Part shown: one piece after another, positions 24,705-32,956 of the stretch
Layout: the number at the start of each line of letters is the position of its first letter
Position numbering within the stretch: position 1 is the first letter of the stretch
Source of the DNA: an uncultured Prevotellaceae bacterium
GTDB lineage: Bacteria > Bacteroidota > Bacteroidia > Bacteroidales > Bacteroidaceae
DNA length: 32,956 nt
Assembly (NCBI GenBank): GCA_947176655.1
Contig: CAMWRK010000002.1
Location: 1-32,956 of the forward strand
Direction of reading: 5' to 3'
Translations under genes and position numbers: made by a program
Notes under the pieces: generated by a model
What the model saw: the letters and a program-made list of their open reading frames with translations, nothing else
The model's database searches: none
What the model was told of the DNA's origin: nothing

Positions 24705-25640
24705 ATGAACCTTAAAGACAAAATACGCAGGATGTGCCGTGAAAAGAATGCGGTTATCATGGCACACTATTATACGGACGGAGAAATACAGGAAATAGCT
24801 GACTTTGTCGGTGATTCTCTTGCTCTCGCACAGAAAGCTGCCAGAACTGATGCTGATATAATAGTAATGTGCGGTGTACATTTCATGGGCGAGACAAGTA
24901 AGATTCTTTGTCCGGACAAGAAAGTTCTTGTTCCGGATATGGAGGCTACGTGTTCGTTGGCCGAAAGCTGTCCGGCAGACAAATTTGCTGAATTTGTAGC
25001 TTCACATCCAGAACATACGGTAATAAGTTATGTAAACACTACGGCTGCTACAAAAGCTGTGACAGACATAGTGGTGACAAGCAGTAACGCACGTCAGATA
25101 GTGGAGTCTCTTCCGAAAGATATGCCTATTATATTCGGTCCTGACCGCAATCTCGGAGGATATATAAACAGTATAACAGGAAGAAACATGTTGTTATGGG
25201 ATGGAGCCTGTCATGTACATGAAAAGTTTTCGGTAGAGAAAATACTGGAGTTGAAAGAGCAGTATCCTGATGCAAAGTTGCTGGTACATCCGGAATGTCG
25301 TGGAGCTGTCGTAAGACTGGCGGATAAGGTTGGATCGACTGCTGCATTGTTGAAGTACAGTATAAGCAGTCCTGCCACAACATTCATAGTAGCTACGGAA
25401 AGCGGTATTCTGCACGAAATGCAGAAAGCCTGTCCGGAAAAGACATTTATCCCTGCACCCCCTGATGACAGCACGTGTGCCTGCAATGAGTGTTCATACA
25501 TGAAACTTGTAACAATGCAGAAATTGTACGATTGTCTGCTAAACGAGTCACCTGAGATACTTGTAGATGCCGAAATAGCAAATAAAGCCATACGCCCAAT
25601 AAACCGTATGCTTGAAATATCAGAGAAATTAGGATTATAA
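24705..25640 (+). CDS. nadA: Quinolinate synthase
   Basis: The 311-residue 4Fe-4S enzyme condenses iminoaspartate (from NadB) with dihydroxyacetone phosphate to give quinolinate for NAD synthesis. Family motifs: AHYYTDGEIQEIADFVGDS at the N-terminus, HFMGETSKIL, PDMEATCSLAESC, YVNTTAATKA, FGPDRNLGGYI, HPECRG and the C-terminal CACNECSYMKLVT. Likely cluster ligands are Cys83, Cys169 (WDGACHVHEKF) and one Cys of the CACNEC group (258-263). The length fits the shorter NadA type. It follows the AT-rich gap and precedes ychF by 27 bp. nadB is in the same window but not adjacent, and nadC was not found. Confidence 0.95.
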   Translation: MNLKDKIRRMCREKNAVIMAHYYTDGEIQEIADFVGDSLALAQKAARTDADIIVMCGVHFMGETSKILCPDKKVLVPDMEATCSLAESCPADKFAEFVASHPEHTVISYVNTTAATKAVTDIVVTSSNARQIVESLPKDMPIIFGPDRNLGGYINSITGRNMLLWDGACHVHEKFSVEKILELKEQYPDAKLLVHPECRGAVVRLADKVGSTAALLKYSISSPATTFIVATESGILHEMQKACPEKTFIPAPPDDSTCACNECSYMKLVTMQKLYDCLLNESPEILVDAEIANKAIRPINRMLEISEKLGL

Positions 25641-25667
25641 AAACTAAATACATACATATACAATAAA

Positions 25668-26765
25668 ATGAAAGCAGGTATAGTTGGTCTCCCAAACGTG
25701 GGTAAATCCACACTTTTTAACTGTCTGTCAAGTGCGAAGGCGCAGGCAGCCAATTTTCCTTTCTGTACTATAGATGCACAATTGGGTCAGGTGAGTGTTC
25801 CGGACGAGCGTCTGACACGTCTTGCTGAAATAGTAAAACCGGGTAGAATAGTTCCGGCTGTATGTGATATAGTGGATATTGCTGGTCTGGTTAAAGGAGC
25901 CAGCAAAGGTGAGGGACTTGGAAATCAGTTTCTTGCAAATATACGTGAGTGTGATGCCATAATACACGTGTTACGTTGCTTTGACGATTCTGGCATAGTG
26001 CATGTGGATGGCAGTGTAGATCCTGTACGCGACAAGGAAATAATAGACATGGAACTTCAGCTTAAGGATCTGGAGACATTGGAGAACCGTGCGAAGCGTG
26101 TGGAGAAAGCGGCACGGGTTGGTGGAGACAAGGCTGCCAAGATAGAGATGGATGTTATAGATGCTTACCGTAAGGCATTGCTTGAAGGAAAGAGCGCGAG
26201 AACCGTTACATTCGATACTGAAGATGAAACGGCAGCTGCAAAATCTTTGTTTCTACTTACAGCCAAGCCTGTATTGTATGTATGTAATGTGGACGACAAG
26301 AGTGCTTCTACAGGTAACGTACATACTGAACGTGTAGCCGAGGCTATAAAGGATGAGGATGCGGAGATGCTTGTAATAAGTGCTCAGACCGAGGCTGACA
26401 TTGCCGAACTGGAGACATACGAGGAAAAACATATGTTCCTTGAAGATATGGGTTTGAGCGAGAGCGGATGCAATCGTTTGATAAAGGCAATATACAGTTT
26501 ACTTACATTGCAGACATTCATAACGGCAGGCGAGATGGAGGTAAAGGCATGGACATTCCGCAAGGGCTGGAAAGCTCCGCAGTGTGCAGGTGTGATACAC
26601 ACTGATTTTGAAAAGGGTTTCATACGTGCTGAAGTTATAAAGTATGATGACTATATAAAGTATGGCAGTGAAGCTGCTGTGAGGGAAGCCGGTAAAATGG
26701 GTGTGGAAGGTAAGGAATATGTGGTTCAGGATGGCGACATAATGCACTTCCGCTTTAATGTATAA
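25668..26765 (+). CDS. ychF: Ribosome-binding ATPase/GTPase YchF (OLA1 family)
   Basis: The 365-residue cytoplasmic P-loop protein is a near-universal Obg-family member that binds ribosomes and prefers ATP; it is linked to stress responses. The G1 motif GLPNVGKST is at residues 7-15, the switch region has FPFCTIDAQLG, and G3 is DIVDIAGLVKGASKGEGLGNQF (shown as DIAGLVKGASKGEGLG). A coiled-coil insertion follows around residues 125-165 (DLETLENRAKRVEKAARVGG). The C-terminal TGS domain occupies about 280-365, ending KEYVVQDGDIMHFRFNV. Length matches the family exactly. The gene sits 27 bp after nadA and 9 bp before lgt, in a tight same-strand cluster. Confidence 0.96.
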   Translation: MKAGIVGLPNVGKSTLFNCLSSAKAQAANFPFCTIDAQLGQVSVPDERLTRLAEIVKPGRIVPAVCDIVDIAGLVKGASKGEGLGNQFLANIRECDAIIHVLRCFDDSGIVHVDGSVDPVRDKEIIDMELQLKDLETLENRAKRVEKAARVGGDKAAKIEMDVIDAYRKALLEGKSARTVTFDTEDETAAAKSLFLLTAKPVLYVCNVDDKSASTGNVHTERVAEAIKDEDAEMLVISAQTEADIAELETYEEKHMFLEDMGLSESGCNRLIKAIYSLLTLQTFITAGEMEVKAWTFRKGWKAPQCAGVIHTDFEKGFIRAEVIKYDDYIKYGSEAAVREAGKMGVEGKEYVVQDGDIMHFRFNV

Positions 26766-26774
26766 TAATAGTAT

Positions 26775-27668
26775 ATGCACAATATTGTATATATAAATTG
26801 GAATCCGGACATAGTGGCTTTGAATCTGGGCTTCATGGAGATACGATGGTATTCAGTGTTTTGGTGTCTGGGTTTGCTGGCTGTGTACTGTCTGATGCAT
26901 CATTTGTACAGAAAGCAGGGAATAGAAGAGGAAAAGTTCGAGCCTATGTTCATATACTGCTTCTTTGGAATACTTATAGGTGCGCGTCTCGGACATTGCC
27001 TCTTCTATGAACCTGTTTATTATCTTTCGCATCCCATGGAAATGCTTCTGCCTATGCGCAAACTCGCAGACGGAAGCTGGCATTTTACCGGATACGAAGG
27101 ATTGGCTTCACATGGCGGAACCATAGGTCTGATGGTTGCTTTGTTGCTGTACAGCAGGAAGACAAAACTTAACATAATGCACGTGCTGGACAATGTTGCT
27201 ATAGTTACTCCGGTATGTGCATGTGCCATACGTCTTGGAAACCTGATGAATTCCGAAATAATAGGCCGTCCCACGGATTTGCCATGGGCATTCGTGTTCG
27301 GACGTGTGGACATGCAGCCACGCCATCCCGGACAATTGTATGAGGCTGTGTGTTATTTTGTGTTCTTCTTTATAGGATGGATAATTTACAGCAGAACTGG
27401 TGATGCCAATCCGACAAACGAAAATATATGGCGGGACAGAAAACATATATTTGATACCAGAATAGGGTCTGGATTCTACTTTGGTTTATGTATATTTCTC
27501 ATATTTATGTCAAGAATATTAATAGAGTTTACAAAGGAGAATCAGGTTGACTTCGAATCATCCATGTTATTCAATATGGGACAGTTGTTGAGTATTCCTT
27601 TTGTATTGTTAGGTATATATTGTATGTTAGGAGGAAAATATTGTCGCAATTTAAGTGCTTATAAGTAA
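26775..27668 (+). CDS. lgt: Prolipoprotein diacylglyceryl transferase
   Basis: The 297-residue inner-membrane enzyme transfers diacylglycerol from phosphatidylglycerol to the lipobox cysteine of prolipoproteins, the first step of lipoprotein maturation. Motifs: YSVFWCLGLLAVY, GILIGARLGHCLFYEP, the SHGGTIG region with the catalytic histidine, the Lgt signature GNLMNSEIIGRPTDLPWAF and RHPGQLYEA. Around seven membrane segments. It starts 9 bp after ychF, so the two are cotranscribed. Substrates visible in this window include the lipoproteins at 3738-4373 and 18034-19065. Confidence 0.95.
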   Translation: MHNIVYINWNPDIVALNLGFMEIRWYSVFWCLGLLAVYCLMHHLYRKQGIEEEKFEPMFIYCFFGILIGARLGHCLFYEPVYYLSHPMEMLLPMRKLADGSWHFTGYEGLASHGGTIGLMVALLLYSRKTKLNIMHVLDNVAIVTPVCACAIRLGNLMNSEIIGRPTDLPWAFVFGRVDMQPRHPGQLYEAVCYFVFFFIGWIIYSRTGDANPTNENIWRDRKHIFDTRIGSGFYFGLCIFLIFMSRILIEFTKENQVDFESSMLFNMGQLLSIPFVLLGIYCMLGGKYCRNLSAYK

Positions 27669-27693
27669 AAAATATAACCAATAATCTAATATC

Positions 27694-30600
27694 ATGCAGA
27701 ACAAATCAAGTATAACGGCTGTAAGGTTTTCTTTTGTATTATGCGCAGTTTTACTTGCCATTGGTGCGTATCCTCAGACAGTTGGAAGTGTCTACCGGAT
27801 AATATCTTCCAGCACTGGAAAGGCGATAACGAATAGAGGCAATAACGATTTGGATGCTCCGATAGTGACATCTGCGAGGGACGACAATGACAAAAGCCAG
27901 ATGTGGGCTCTGATAAGCGATGGTGGAAATGACAGTTACGGCTTGTTTAATCTTGGTTCATGTAAGAATATAGATATGGCTCTTGAAAGTTCCAAGTCAG
28001 GATGTCTGCTCCAGTGGAAAACAAATCTTGGCAATCAGAATCAGATATTCAGCATACATTCTCCAGGCATAGCAGGTTCAGCCGTGCAGTTACTTTGTGC
28101 TTCTAATCCTTCTCTCGTTGTTACGGAGTTTTCAGGCGGGCAGTTATGGATGAAAAACGACCTTACGAATCAGAGTACTTACTTTGAGTTGCAGGAAATT
28201 ATAAATGTAAAGGACAATACAATTCCTCTGCCATATCAGACTTATAATATATATAGTATCGCTGCTGACGGAGTTTTGTCTAACGGAGGAAGTTCAGACA
28301 ATGATGCAAGAATAGTAGTGGAGAAACAGGACAGCAAGTCGTCAGGGCAGATGTGGAAACTGGAAATACCGATGTATCAGAAAGGTACTTCCACATGGTA
28401 TCAGTTACTTAATAAGACATGCGGCAAATGCATAGACTGTGCACTTAACGGACCGTCAGTTCCGCTCCAGTGGACGCAGGACATGAACAGCAGTTCTCCG
28501 AACTGGAACCAGATGTTCGAAATAGAAGATGTGGAAGATATTGAGAACGCCTATAGATTGAAGGTTGGAAAGAATGTAGGCACTTCGTCTTCGCCTTCTT
28601 TCAATTACTATTATCTTGCGGCAGGTGCTGATAAGAAAGTATATCTTACTCAGAATGCTGCAAATACGGATACTCATTTCCGTTTCGATATGGTAGACAA
28701 TGCCGATATGCCACAGAATGTATTCTGGCAGGACGAAAACATATTCGGACAGAACAAGGAAAAAGGACATGCGACGTATATGCCATATCAGAACACGTAT
28801 GCCATGCGTTCGGATGCGCGGTATCAGCATGCATGGCTTGATCCTACTGAAAGCAGCAGATGGATGAGTCTGAACGGTACGTGGAAATTGTTGTGGAATG
28901 TTCTTGATGATAACTATATGATGCCGGAGGAAGAATTTTATGGCGATATGGTGGATGTTTCCTCATGGGATGAGATTCCTGTACCGGCTTGTCTGGAGAT
29001 GCACGGCTATGGAAAACCGTATTATATAAATGTGGACTATGCCTTTGCCGATAATCCGCCTTATATCAATATGCGTAGCGGCATAGACAACAGTGTAGGA
29101 AGCTACAGGCGCAATTTCAATTTACCGGAAGAATGGGAGAACGAGCGCATACTGTTACATTTCGACGGAATATATTCTGCTGCATATTTGTGGGTCAATG
29201 GCAAATATGTTGGTTATACCGAAGGTGGGAACATGGATGCCGAGTTTGACATTACAGCTCATGTGCGTAGCGGTGAAAACAATATTTCAGTGCGTGTGAT
29301 ACGGTGGACAGACGGTTCATATCTTGAAGGTCAGGACATGTGGCACATGAGCGGCATTCATCGTGATGTGTATATGATGGCGGTTCCAAAGGTCTTTGTA
29401 AGGGATCATTATATAAAGTCCGATCTTTCTGACAATGCCACATCAGGAAATATGACCATACAGCTGTGTCTTGACAACAGAGACAGCCTGAACATAAGCA
29501 AGAAGTATGAGGTAAGGCTTATAGATCCAGACGGAATCATGCTGCATAGCAAGACTGCCGTTGTGGAATTTACATCTGATGATGCTGAAAGGAATATAGA
29601 TATTGTGTTTGAAGGTCTGACAGAACTTAGGCCTTGGACAAGCGATTGTCCTGATCTGTATACGGTTGAGATAGTTCAGAAGGATGCAGACGGAAACGAA
29701 GAAAGCGTTCATGCCACGAAATACGGTTTCTGCAATGCCGTGATAAAGGAAAGCCAGTTTCTTGTCAATGGCAAACGTGTATTCATGAAGGGTGTCAATG
29801 CTCAGGACACACATCCTCTCACAGGTCGCACTGTGGACAATGAGACGATGTGGAAGGATCTTGTAATGATGAAGCAGGCTAATGTAAATGCATTACGTTC
29901 AAGTCACTATCCGCGCAGTCCGAAGATGAATGCCATGATGGATTATGTAGGCATATATCTTATGGATGAGGCTGATGTTGAGTTTCATAAGAACTGGAGC
30001 AATGGTGGACGCATACATACCGCAGCTACGTGGCGCGCTCCCATTGTGGACCGTATAGAACGCATGGTGTTGCGTGACAGAAACCATCCGTGTGTGGTTT
30101 CATGGAGTCTCGGGAACGAAAGCAACGGCGGTGTTAACTTTACTCACGCCTACAATGCTGCACGTGCATTGGATCCACGTCCCATACACTATGAAGGTGC
30201 AACACGTGCCGGTACTTTTCCTACGGACATCCATAGCGTCATGTACAGTACTGTTGACAATGTAAAGAATAATATAGATAACAAAGGCAAACCGTATTTC
30301 ATGTGCGAATATGCCCATGCCATGGGTCATTCCGTGGGTAATCTGAAAGAATATTGGGACGTTATAGAAAATAGTTCCAACGGTATGGGAGGGTGTATAT
30401 GGGACTGGGTGGATCAGTCTATCGTAGATGCAGGCGACATAAAGAAAGGATTGTTCAAGGTCAACGGATATAACAAGTATCGAAATGGCAATGACTACGG
30501 TGGACCTCATCAGGGCAACTTCGTGAACAACGGCATAATCACAGCAGATCGCATGCCTACGGGCAAACTTGCCGAGGTAAGGCGTGTATATCAGTACATA

Positions 30601-31953
30601 AAGTTTGGTGAATTTGACAGTGACAGCAAGACCTTGAGGCTGACAAATAAGTATGAGAGCATAGACCTTGGCGGCATGATACTTGAATGGAGTCTTCTGC
30701 TTAACGGGGAAAAGATGGACTGCGGCTTGATTATTCTCCCGTCAATTCCGTCGGACAAGTCGGCACGTATAGCCATTCCGTACATTGCAGACAATGTATC
30801 GGGTGAATATCTGCTCAATATATCTGTCTGCCTGCCGGAAGCAACACCGTGGGCAGAGGAGGGTTATGCCGTTGCAGCCACACAATATGTACTGTCAGGA
30901 CGTACTCCGCTTTCAGACCATAATCCGGCAGTCGGTACTCCGCTTACACTTGCCAAAAGCGGTATTAACTATACGATTGAGGGTAATAATATCAAAATAG
31001 TTGTCAACACGTCCAAAGGCATTACATTATGGAGACAGGGTGACATGGATGTGATACCGCAGAACAATAACGGTACTTCTGCTCCAGCTTACAGCAATTA
31101 TCGTTGGATAGAGAACGATGCTCCGTATGGTACGGATCCGAGTTACAGTGCCTCAAACGGTATAACGTCAAGGAAATTCGATGTGCAGCTTTCCGATGAC
31201 GGTTCAGAGGCCGTAATTACTGAGACAGCATCGGGCAGTCTTTGCAGCTATGTATTCGTATATACGGTAAACAGAGACGGATCAGTGGATTTCGATGCCA
31301 GTTATACCGTTGTAGCAAATAATCTTCGTCGTATAGGCATGATGATGCAGTTCAATCCCGACCTTTCCATGACACGGTATTATGCCCGCGGACCTTTGGA
31401 CAATACCATAGACAGAAAACGCGGCGCTGACATAGGCATATATGAACTTCCTGTGAAGGATTTCCATGTGGACTATGTACGTCCGCAGACAAGCGGCGAC
31501 CGTCAGGATCTTCGTTGGATAATGCTTTATGGCAAGGACGGCAGGGGTATACGTGTTGAGGCAGATGGACAGGTAAACCTTACCCTTGACAACTATACCG
31601 ACGAATACAAACACGGTTATCTTCACCAGTGGAACATGCTTTCATCCGACGATATTTATGCCAACTTCGACTATGCCCAGCTGGGCATAGGAAACGGTTC
31701 TTGCGGAGCAGGTGTACTTAGCGAGTACATATTGCCGAAAAGCGGAACCTACGGATATCGTCTGCGCTTTACATACGTTGACAATGTAAATACTTCTGTC
31801 AGTGACGTAAAGTCAGAATCGCTTCATCCCACAGATGGCTTGGCTTCTCCAATATATGACATTCACGGTCACTTTGTTGGCAATACCGCATGTCCTATAT
31901 CTTTGCCTCAGGGTATGTATATAAGTAACGGACGCAAGTTTGTCATACGGTAA
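27694..31953 (+). CDS. Secreted GH2 beta-galactosidase-like enzyme with N-terminal ricin-type lectin domains
   Basis: The 1419-residue product has an N-terminal signal (hydrophobic FVLCAVLLAIGAYPQ). Two ricin-type beta-trefoil-like segments follow at about 30-170 and 190-330, with QxW-like motifs SQMWAL, NQIFSI, GQMWKL and NQMFEI. The GH2 core comes next: sugar-binding domain (~355-560, SLNGTWKLLW), Ig-like domain, TIM barrel (~680-960) and Bgal_small_N (~1100-1370, YYARGPLDNTIDRKRG). Acid/base is Glu809 in SLGNESNGG, nucleophile Glu872 in CEYAHAMGHSVGN. The last ~35 residues (YDIHGHFVGN, LPQGMYISNGRKFVIR) resemble Bacteroidetes C-terminal sorting tails. The enzyme probably removes beta-galactosyl or similar residues from glycans bound by the lectin part. 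It follows lgt by 25 bp. Confidence 0.92.
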   Translation: MQNKSSITAVRFSFVLCAVLLAIGAYPQTVGSVYRIISSSTGKAITNRGNNDLDAPIVTSARDDNDKSQMWALISDGGNDSYGLFNLGSCKNIDMALESSKSGCLLQWKTNLGNQNQIFSIHSPGIAGSAVQLLCASNPSLVVTEFSGGQLWMKNDLTNQSTYFELQEIINVKDNTIPLPYQTYNIYSIAADGVLSNGGSSDNDARIVVEKQDSKSSGQMWKLEIPMYQKGTSTWYQLLNKTCGKCIDCALNGPSVPLQWTQDMNSSSPNWNQMFEIEDVEDIENAYRLKVGKNVGTSSSPSFNYYYLAAGADKKVYLTQNAANTDTHFRFDMVDNADMPQNVFWQDENIFGQNKEKGHATYMPYQNTYAMRSDARYQHAWLDPTESSRWMSLNGTWKLLWNVLDDNYMMPEEEFYGDMVDVSSWDEIPVPACLEMHGYGKPYYINVDYAFADNPPYINMRSGIDNSVGSYRRNFNLPEEWENERILLHFDGIYSAAYLWVNGKYVGYTEGGNMDAEFDITAHVRSGENNISVRVIRWTDGSYLEGQDMWHMSGIHRDVYMMAVPKVFVRDHYIKSDLSDNATSGNMTIQLCLDNRDSLNISKKYEVRLIDPDGIMLHSKTAVVEFTSDDAERNIDIVFEGLTELRPWTSDCPDLYTVEIVQKDADGNEESVHATKYGFCNAVIKESQFLVNGKRVFMKGVNAQDTHPLTGRTVDNETMWKDLVMMKQANVNALRSSHYPRSPKMNAMMDYVGIYLMDEADVEFHKNWSNGGRIHTAATWRAPIVDRIERMVLRDRNHPCVVSWSLGNESNGGVNFTHAYNAARALDPRPIHYEGATRAGTFPTDIHSVMYSTVDNVKNNIDNKGKPYFMCEYAHAMGHSVGNLKEYWDVIENSSNGMGGCIWDWVDQSIVDAGDIKKGLFKVNGYNKYRNGNDYGGPHQGNFVNNGIITADRMPTGKLAEVRRVYQYIKFGEFDSDSKTLRLTNKYESIDLGGMILEWSLLLNGEKMDCGLIILPSIPSDKSARIAIPYIADNVSGEYLLNISVCLPEATPWAEEGYAVAATQYVLSGRTPLSDHNPAVGTPLTLAKSGINYTIEGNNIKIVVNTSKGITLWRQGDMDVIPQNNNGTSAPAYSNYRWIENDAPYGTDPSYSASNGITSRKFDVQLSDDGSEAVITETASGSLCSYVFVYTVNRDGSVDFDASYTVVANNLRRIGMMMQFNPDLSMTRYYARGPLDNTIDRKRGADIGIYELPVKDFHVDYVRPQTSGDRQDLRWIMLYGKDGRGIRVEADGQVNLTLDNYTDEYKHGYLHQWNMLSSDDIYANFDYAQLGIGNGSCGAGVLSEYILPKSGTYGYRLRFTYVDNVNTSVSDVKSESLHPTDGLASPIYDIHGHFVGNTACPISLPQGMYISNGRKFVIR

Positions 31954-31987
31954 ACAACAATATGGCGTCTACTTAATTTAATGGCTT

Positions 31988-32809
31988 ATGGCTAAAAAGT
32001 TTTGCATATTTATATTATGCTGCATAAATGCTTTGACATTTTATGCCCAACGGACGGATACCGTTTCTGTCTACAGCAGTTCAATGAAAAAGGAGATAAA
32101 GAACGTTGTGATATTTCCCGACGGATACGATTCCGGAGACAAATATCCTGTATTGTACCTTCTGCACGGATACGGCGGTAATCACAAGACATGGCTCAAC
32201 ATAAAACCGGAACTGCCTGTGCTTGCCTCTTCACATGGGATGATAATCGTATGTCCGGACGGTGCCAAGTCATGGTATTGGGACAGTCCTAAGGATTCGG
32301 CATTGCGATATGAAACATACGTGTCTTCCGAACTTACAGACTATATAGACTCGCATTACAAGACAAAGGCGGACAAATCAGGAAGAGCCGTAACTGGACT
32401 GAGCATGGGAGGACAGGGAGCCTTGTGGCTTGGCATTCGCCATCAGGATGTTTTCGGTGCGTGTGGTTCTACAAGCGGCGGTGTCGACATACGTCCGTTT
32501 CCTGACAATTGGGACATGAAGAAATCTTTGGGCGAATACCGCGACAACATTGAAATCTGGGACAGGCACACCATTGTAAGCATTCTTCCTTTAGTGCGCA
32601 ATGGTCTGCCCATTTATATTGACTGCGGTACTGACGATTTCTTCTACAACGTCAATGAAAAGTTGCACAAAGAGATGCTTTACAGAAACATAAGACACGA
32701 ATACGTGACACGTCCCGGCAGACACAACGCTTCCTATTGGAACTTCTCAATAGAGTTTCAGATGCTCTTCTTCTCAAACTATTTCAAGGGCAAGGAGGTA
32801 TACAGATAG
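31988..32809 (+). CDS. Secreted alpha/beta-hydrolase esterase (esterase D / feruloyl esterase-like)
   Basis: The 273-residue product has a signal peptide (MAKKFCIFILCCINALTFYAQ). The fold matches putative esterases of the esterase-D type: YPVLYLLHGYGGNHKTW carries the oxyanion-hole region, Ser139 is the nucleophile in GLSMGGQGAL, an acid is likely in the DCGTDDFF stretch (Asp216/217), and His246 in PGRHNASYW is the base. Such enzymes deacylate sugars, for example acetyl or feruloyl groups on plant polysaccharides; relatives of this form are common beside glycoside hydrolases in Bacteroidales. The start is 34 bp after the GH2 stop, so the two likely act together on the same glycan, clearing ester groups that block the glycosidase. 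Confidence 0.9.
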   Translation: MAKKFCIFILCCINALTFYAQRTDTVSVYSSSMKKEIKNVVIFPDGYDSGDKYPVLYLLHGYGGNHKTWLNIKPELPVLASSHGMIIVCPDGAKSWYWDSPKDSALRYETYVSSELTDYIDSHYKTKADKSGRAVTGLSMGGQGALWLGIRHQDVFGACGSTSGGVDIRPFPDNWDMKKSLGEYRDNIEIWDRHTIVSILPLVRNGLPIYIDCGTDDFFYNVNEKLHKEMLYRNIRHEYVTRPGRHNASYWNFSIEFQMLFFSNYFKGKEVYR

Positions 32810-32861
32810 GCATTTCTGTCCTGTTGCTTCACTGTACATGGTGTAATTGTAAATATCGTTT

Positions 32862-32956
32862 ATGGCGAATAGATATTTGTTGGGTTTTGATATAGGTAGT
32901 TCTTCAGTCAAGGCTTCGTTGGTGAATGCCGATACAGGGAAGTGTGTTGCTACTGC
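32862..32956 (+). CDS. Start of an FGGY-family carbohydrate kinase (xylulokinase-like), 3' partial
   Basis: From the ATG at 32862 the frame is open to the window edge and gives 31 residues, MANRYLLGFDIGSSSVKASL and then VNADTGKCVAT. The phosphate-1 motif GFDIGSSSVKASLVN is the hallmark N-terminus of FGGY sugar kinases, most like xylulokinase in Bacteroidales; the substrate cannot be fixed from this fragment. It is 52 bp after the esterase gene on the same strand and would suit a sugar-use cluster with the GH2 enzyme and esterase. Confidence 0.82.
   Translation, partial: MANRYLLGFDIGSSSVKASLVNADTGKCVAT

Overview
The window looks like chromosomal DNA of a Bacteroidales bacterium (Prevotella/Bacteroides-like; I cannot fix the genus). 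Supporting signs are BspA-type leucine-rich-repeat surface proteins, two large secreted LacZ-type GH2 enzymes, a DUF4294 protein, several TAnnTTTG promoter elements of the Bacteroidetes sigma-factor type, little sign of Shine-Dalgarno sequences, and a C-terminal tail resembling Bacteroidetes sorting signals.

Region 1 (1-6.0 kb, plus strand) is the accessory part. It holds the end of a GC-rich protein gene, then a BspA-like gene (430-1977), a polytopic O-antigen ligase/polymerase-like protein with a TPR-like tail (1974-3641), a small lipoprotein with a possible cysteine-peptidase pattern (3738-4373), and a second BspA-like gene (4408-5955). The two BspA genes differ at about 20 sites in their first 170 bp and then appear identical for about 1.4 kb. 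This identity runs past the stop codon into the first 27 bp of the ligase-like gene, leaving a dead 17-codon stub after copy 2. The arrangement predicts a 3,978-bp segment that can be lost or amplified by recombination.

Region 2 (6.0-16.7 kb, minus strand) carries a Na/Pi cotransporter-family protein, a PfkB-type sugar kinase, a 1344-residue secreted beta-galactosidase with a C-terminal discoidin-like domain, a DEAD-box RNA helicase, a GNAT acetyltransferase and a CPBP-family membrane protease. The sugar kinase and beta-galactosidase are plausible partners in glycan use.

Region 3 (16.7-19.3 kb) has a SPOUT RNA methyltransferase (plus) converging on an unusually compact PBP4-like lipoprotein (minus). 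The 494-bp gap between them has no gene. It contains a 22-nt-period palindromic repeat cluster able to form a perfect 21-bp hairpin, the oddest non-coding structure in the window.

Region 4 (19.3-32.96 kb, all plus strand) is tightly packed: nadB, trkH-type K+ transporter, radical SAM protein, DUF4294 protein, a second SPOUT methyltransferase, then a very AT-rich gap with DnaA-box-like 9-mers, then nadA, ychF, lgt, a 1419-residue GH2 enzyme with N-terminal ricin-like lectin domains, a secreted esterase, and the start of an FGGY carbohydrate kinase. nadB and nadA supply quinolinate for NAD synthesis but sit 3.8 kb apart; nadC is not in the window. The GH2 enzyme, esterase and FGGY kinase may form a glycan-processing tail to the housekeeping genes.

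No tRNA, rRNA, CRISPR array, transposase or integrase was seen.
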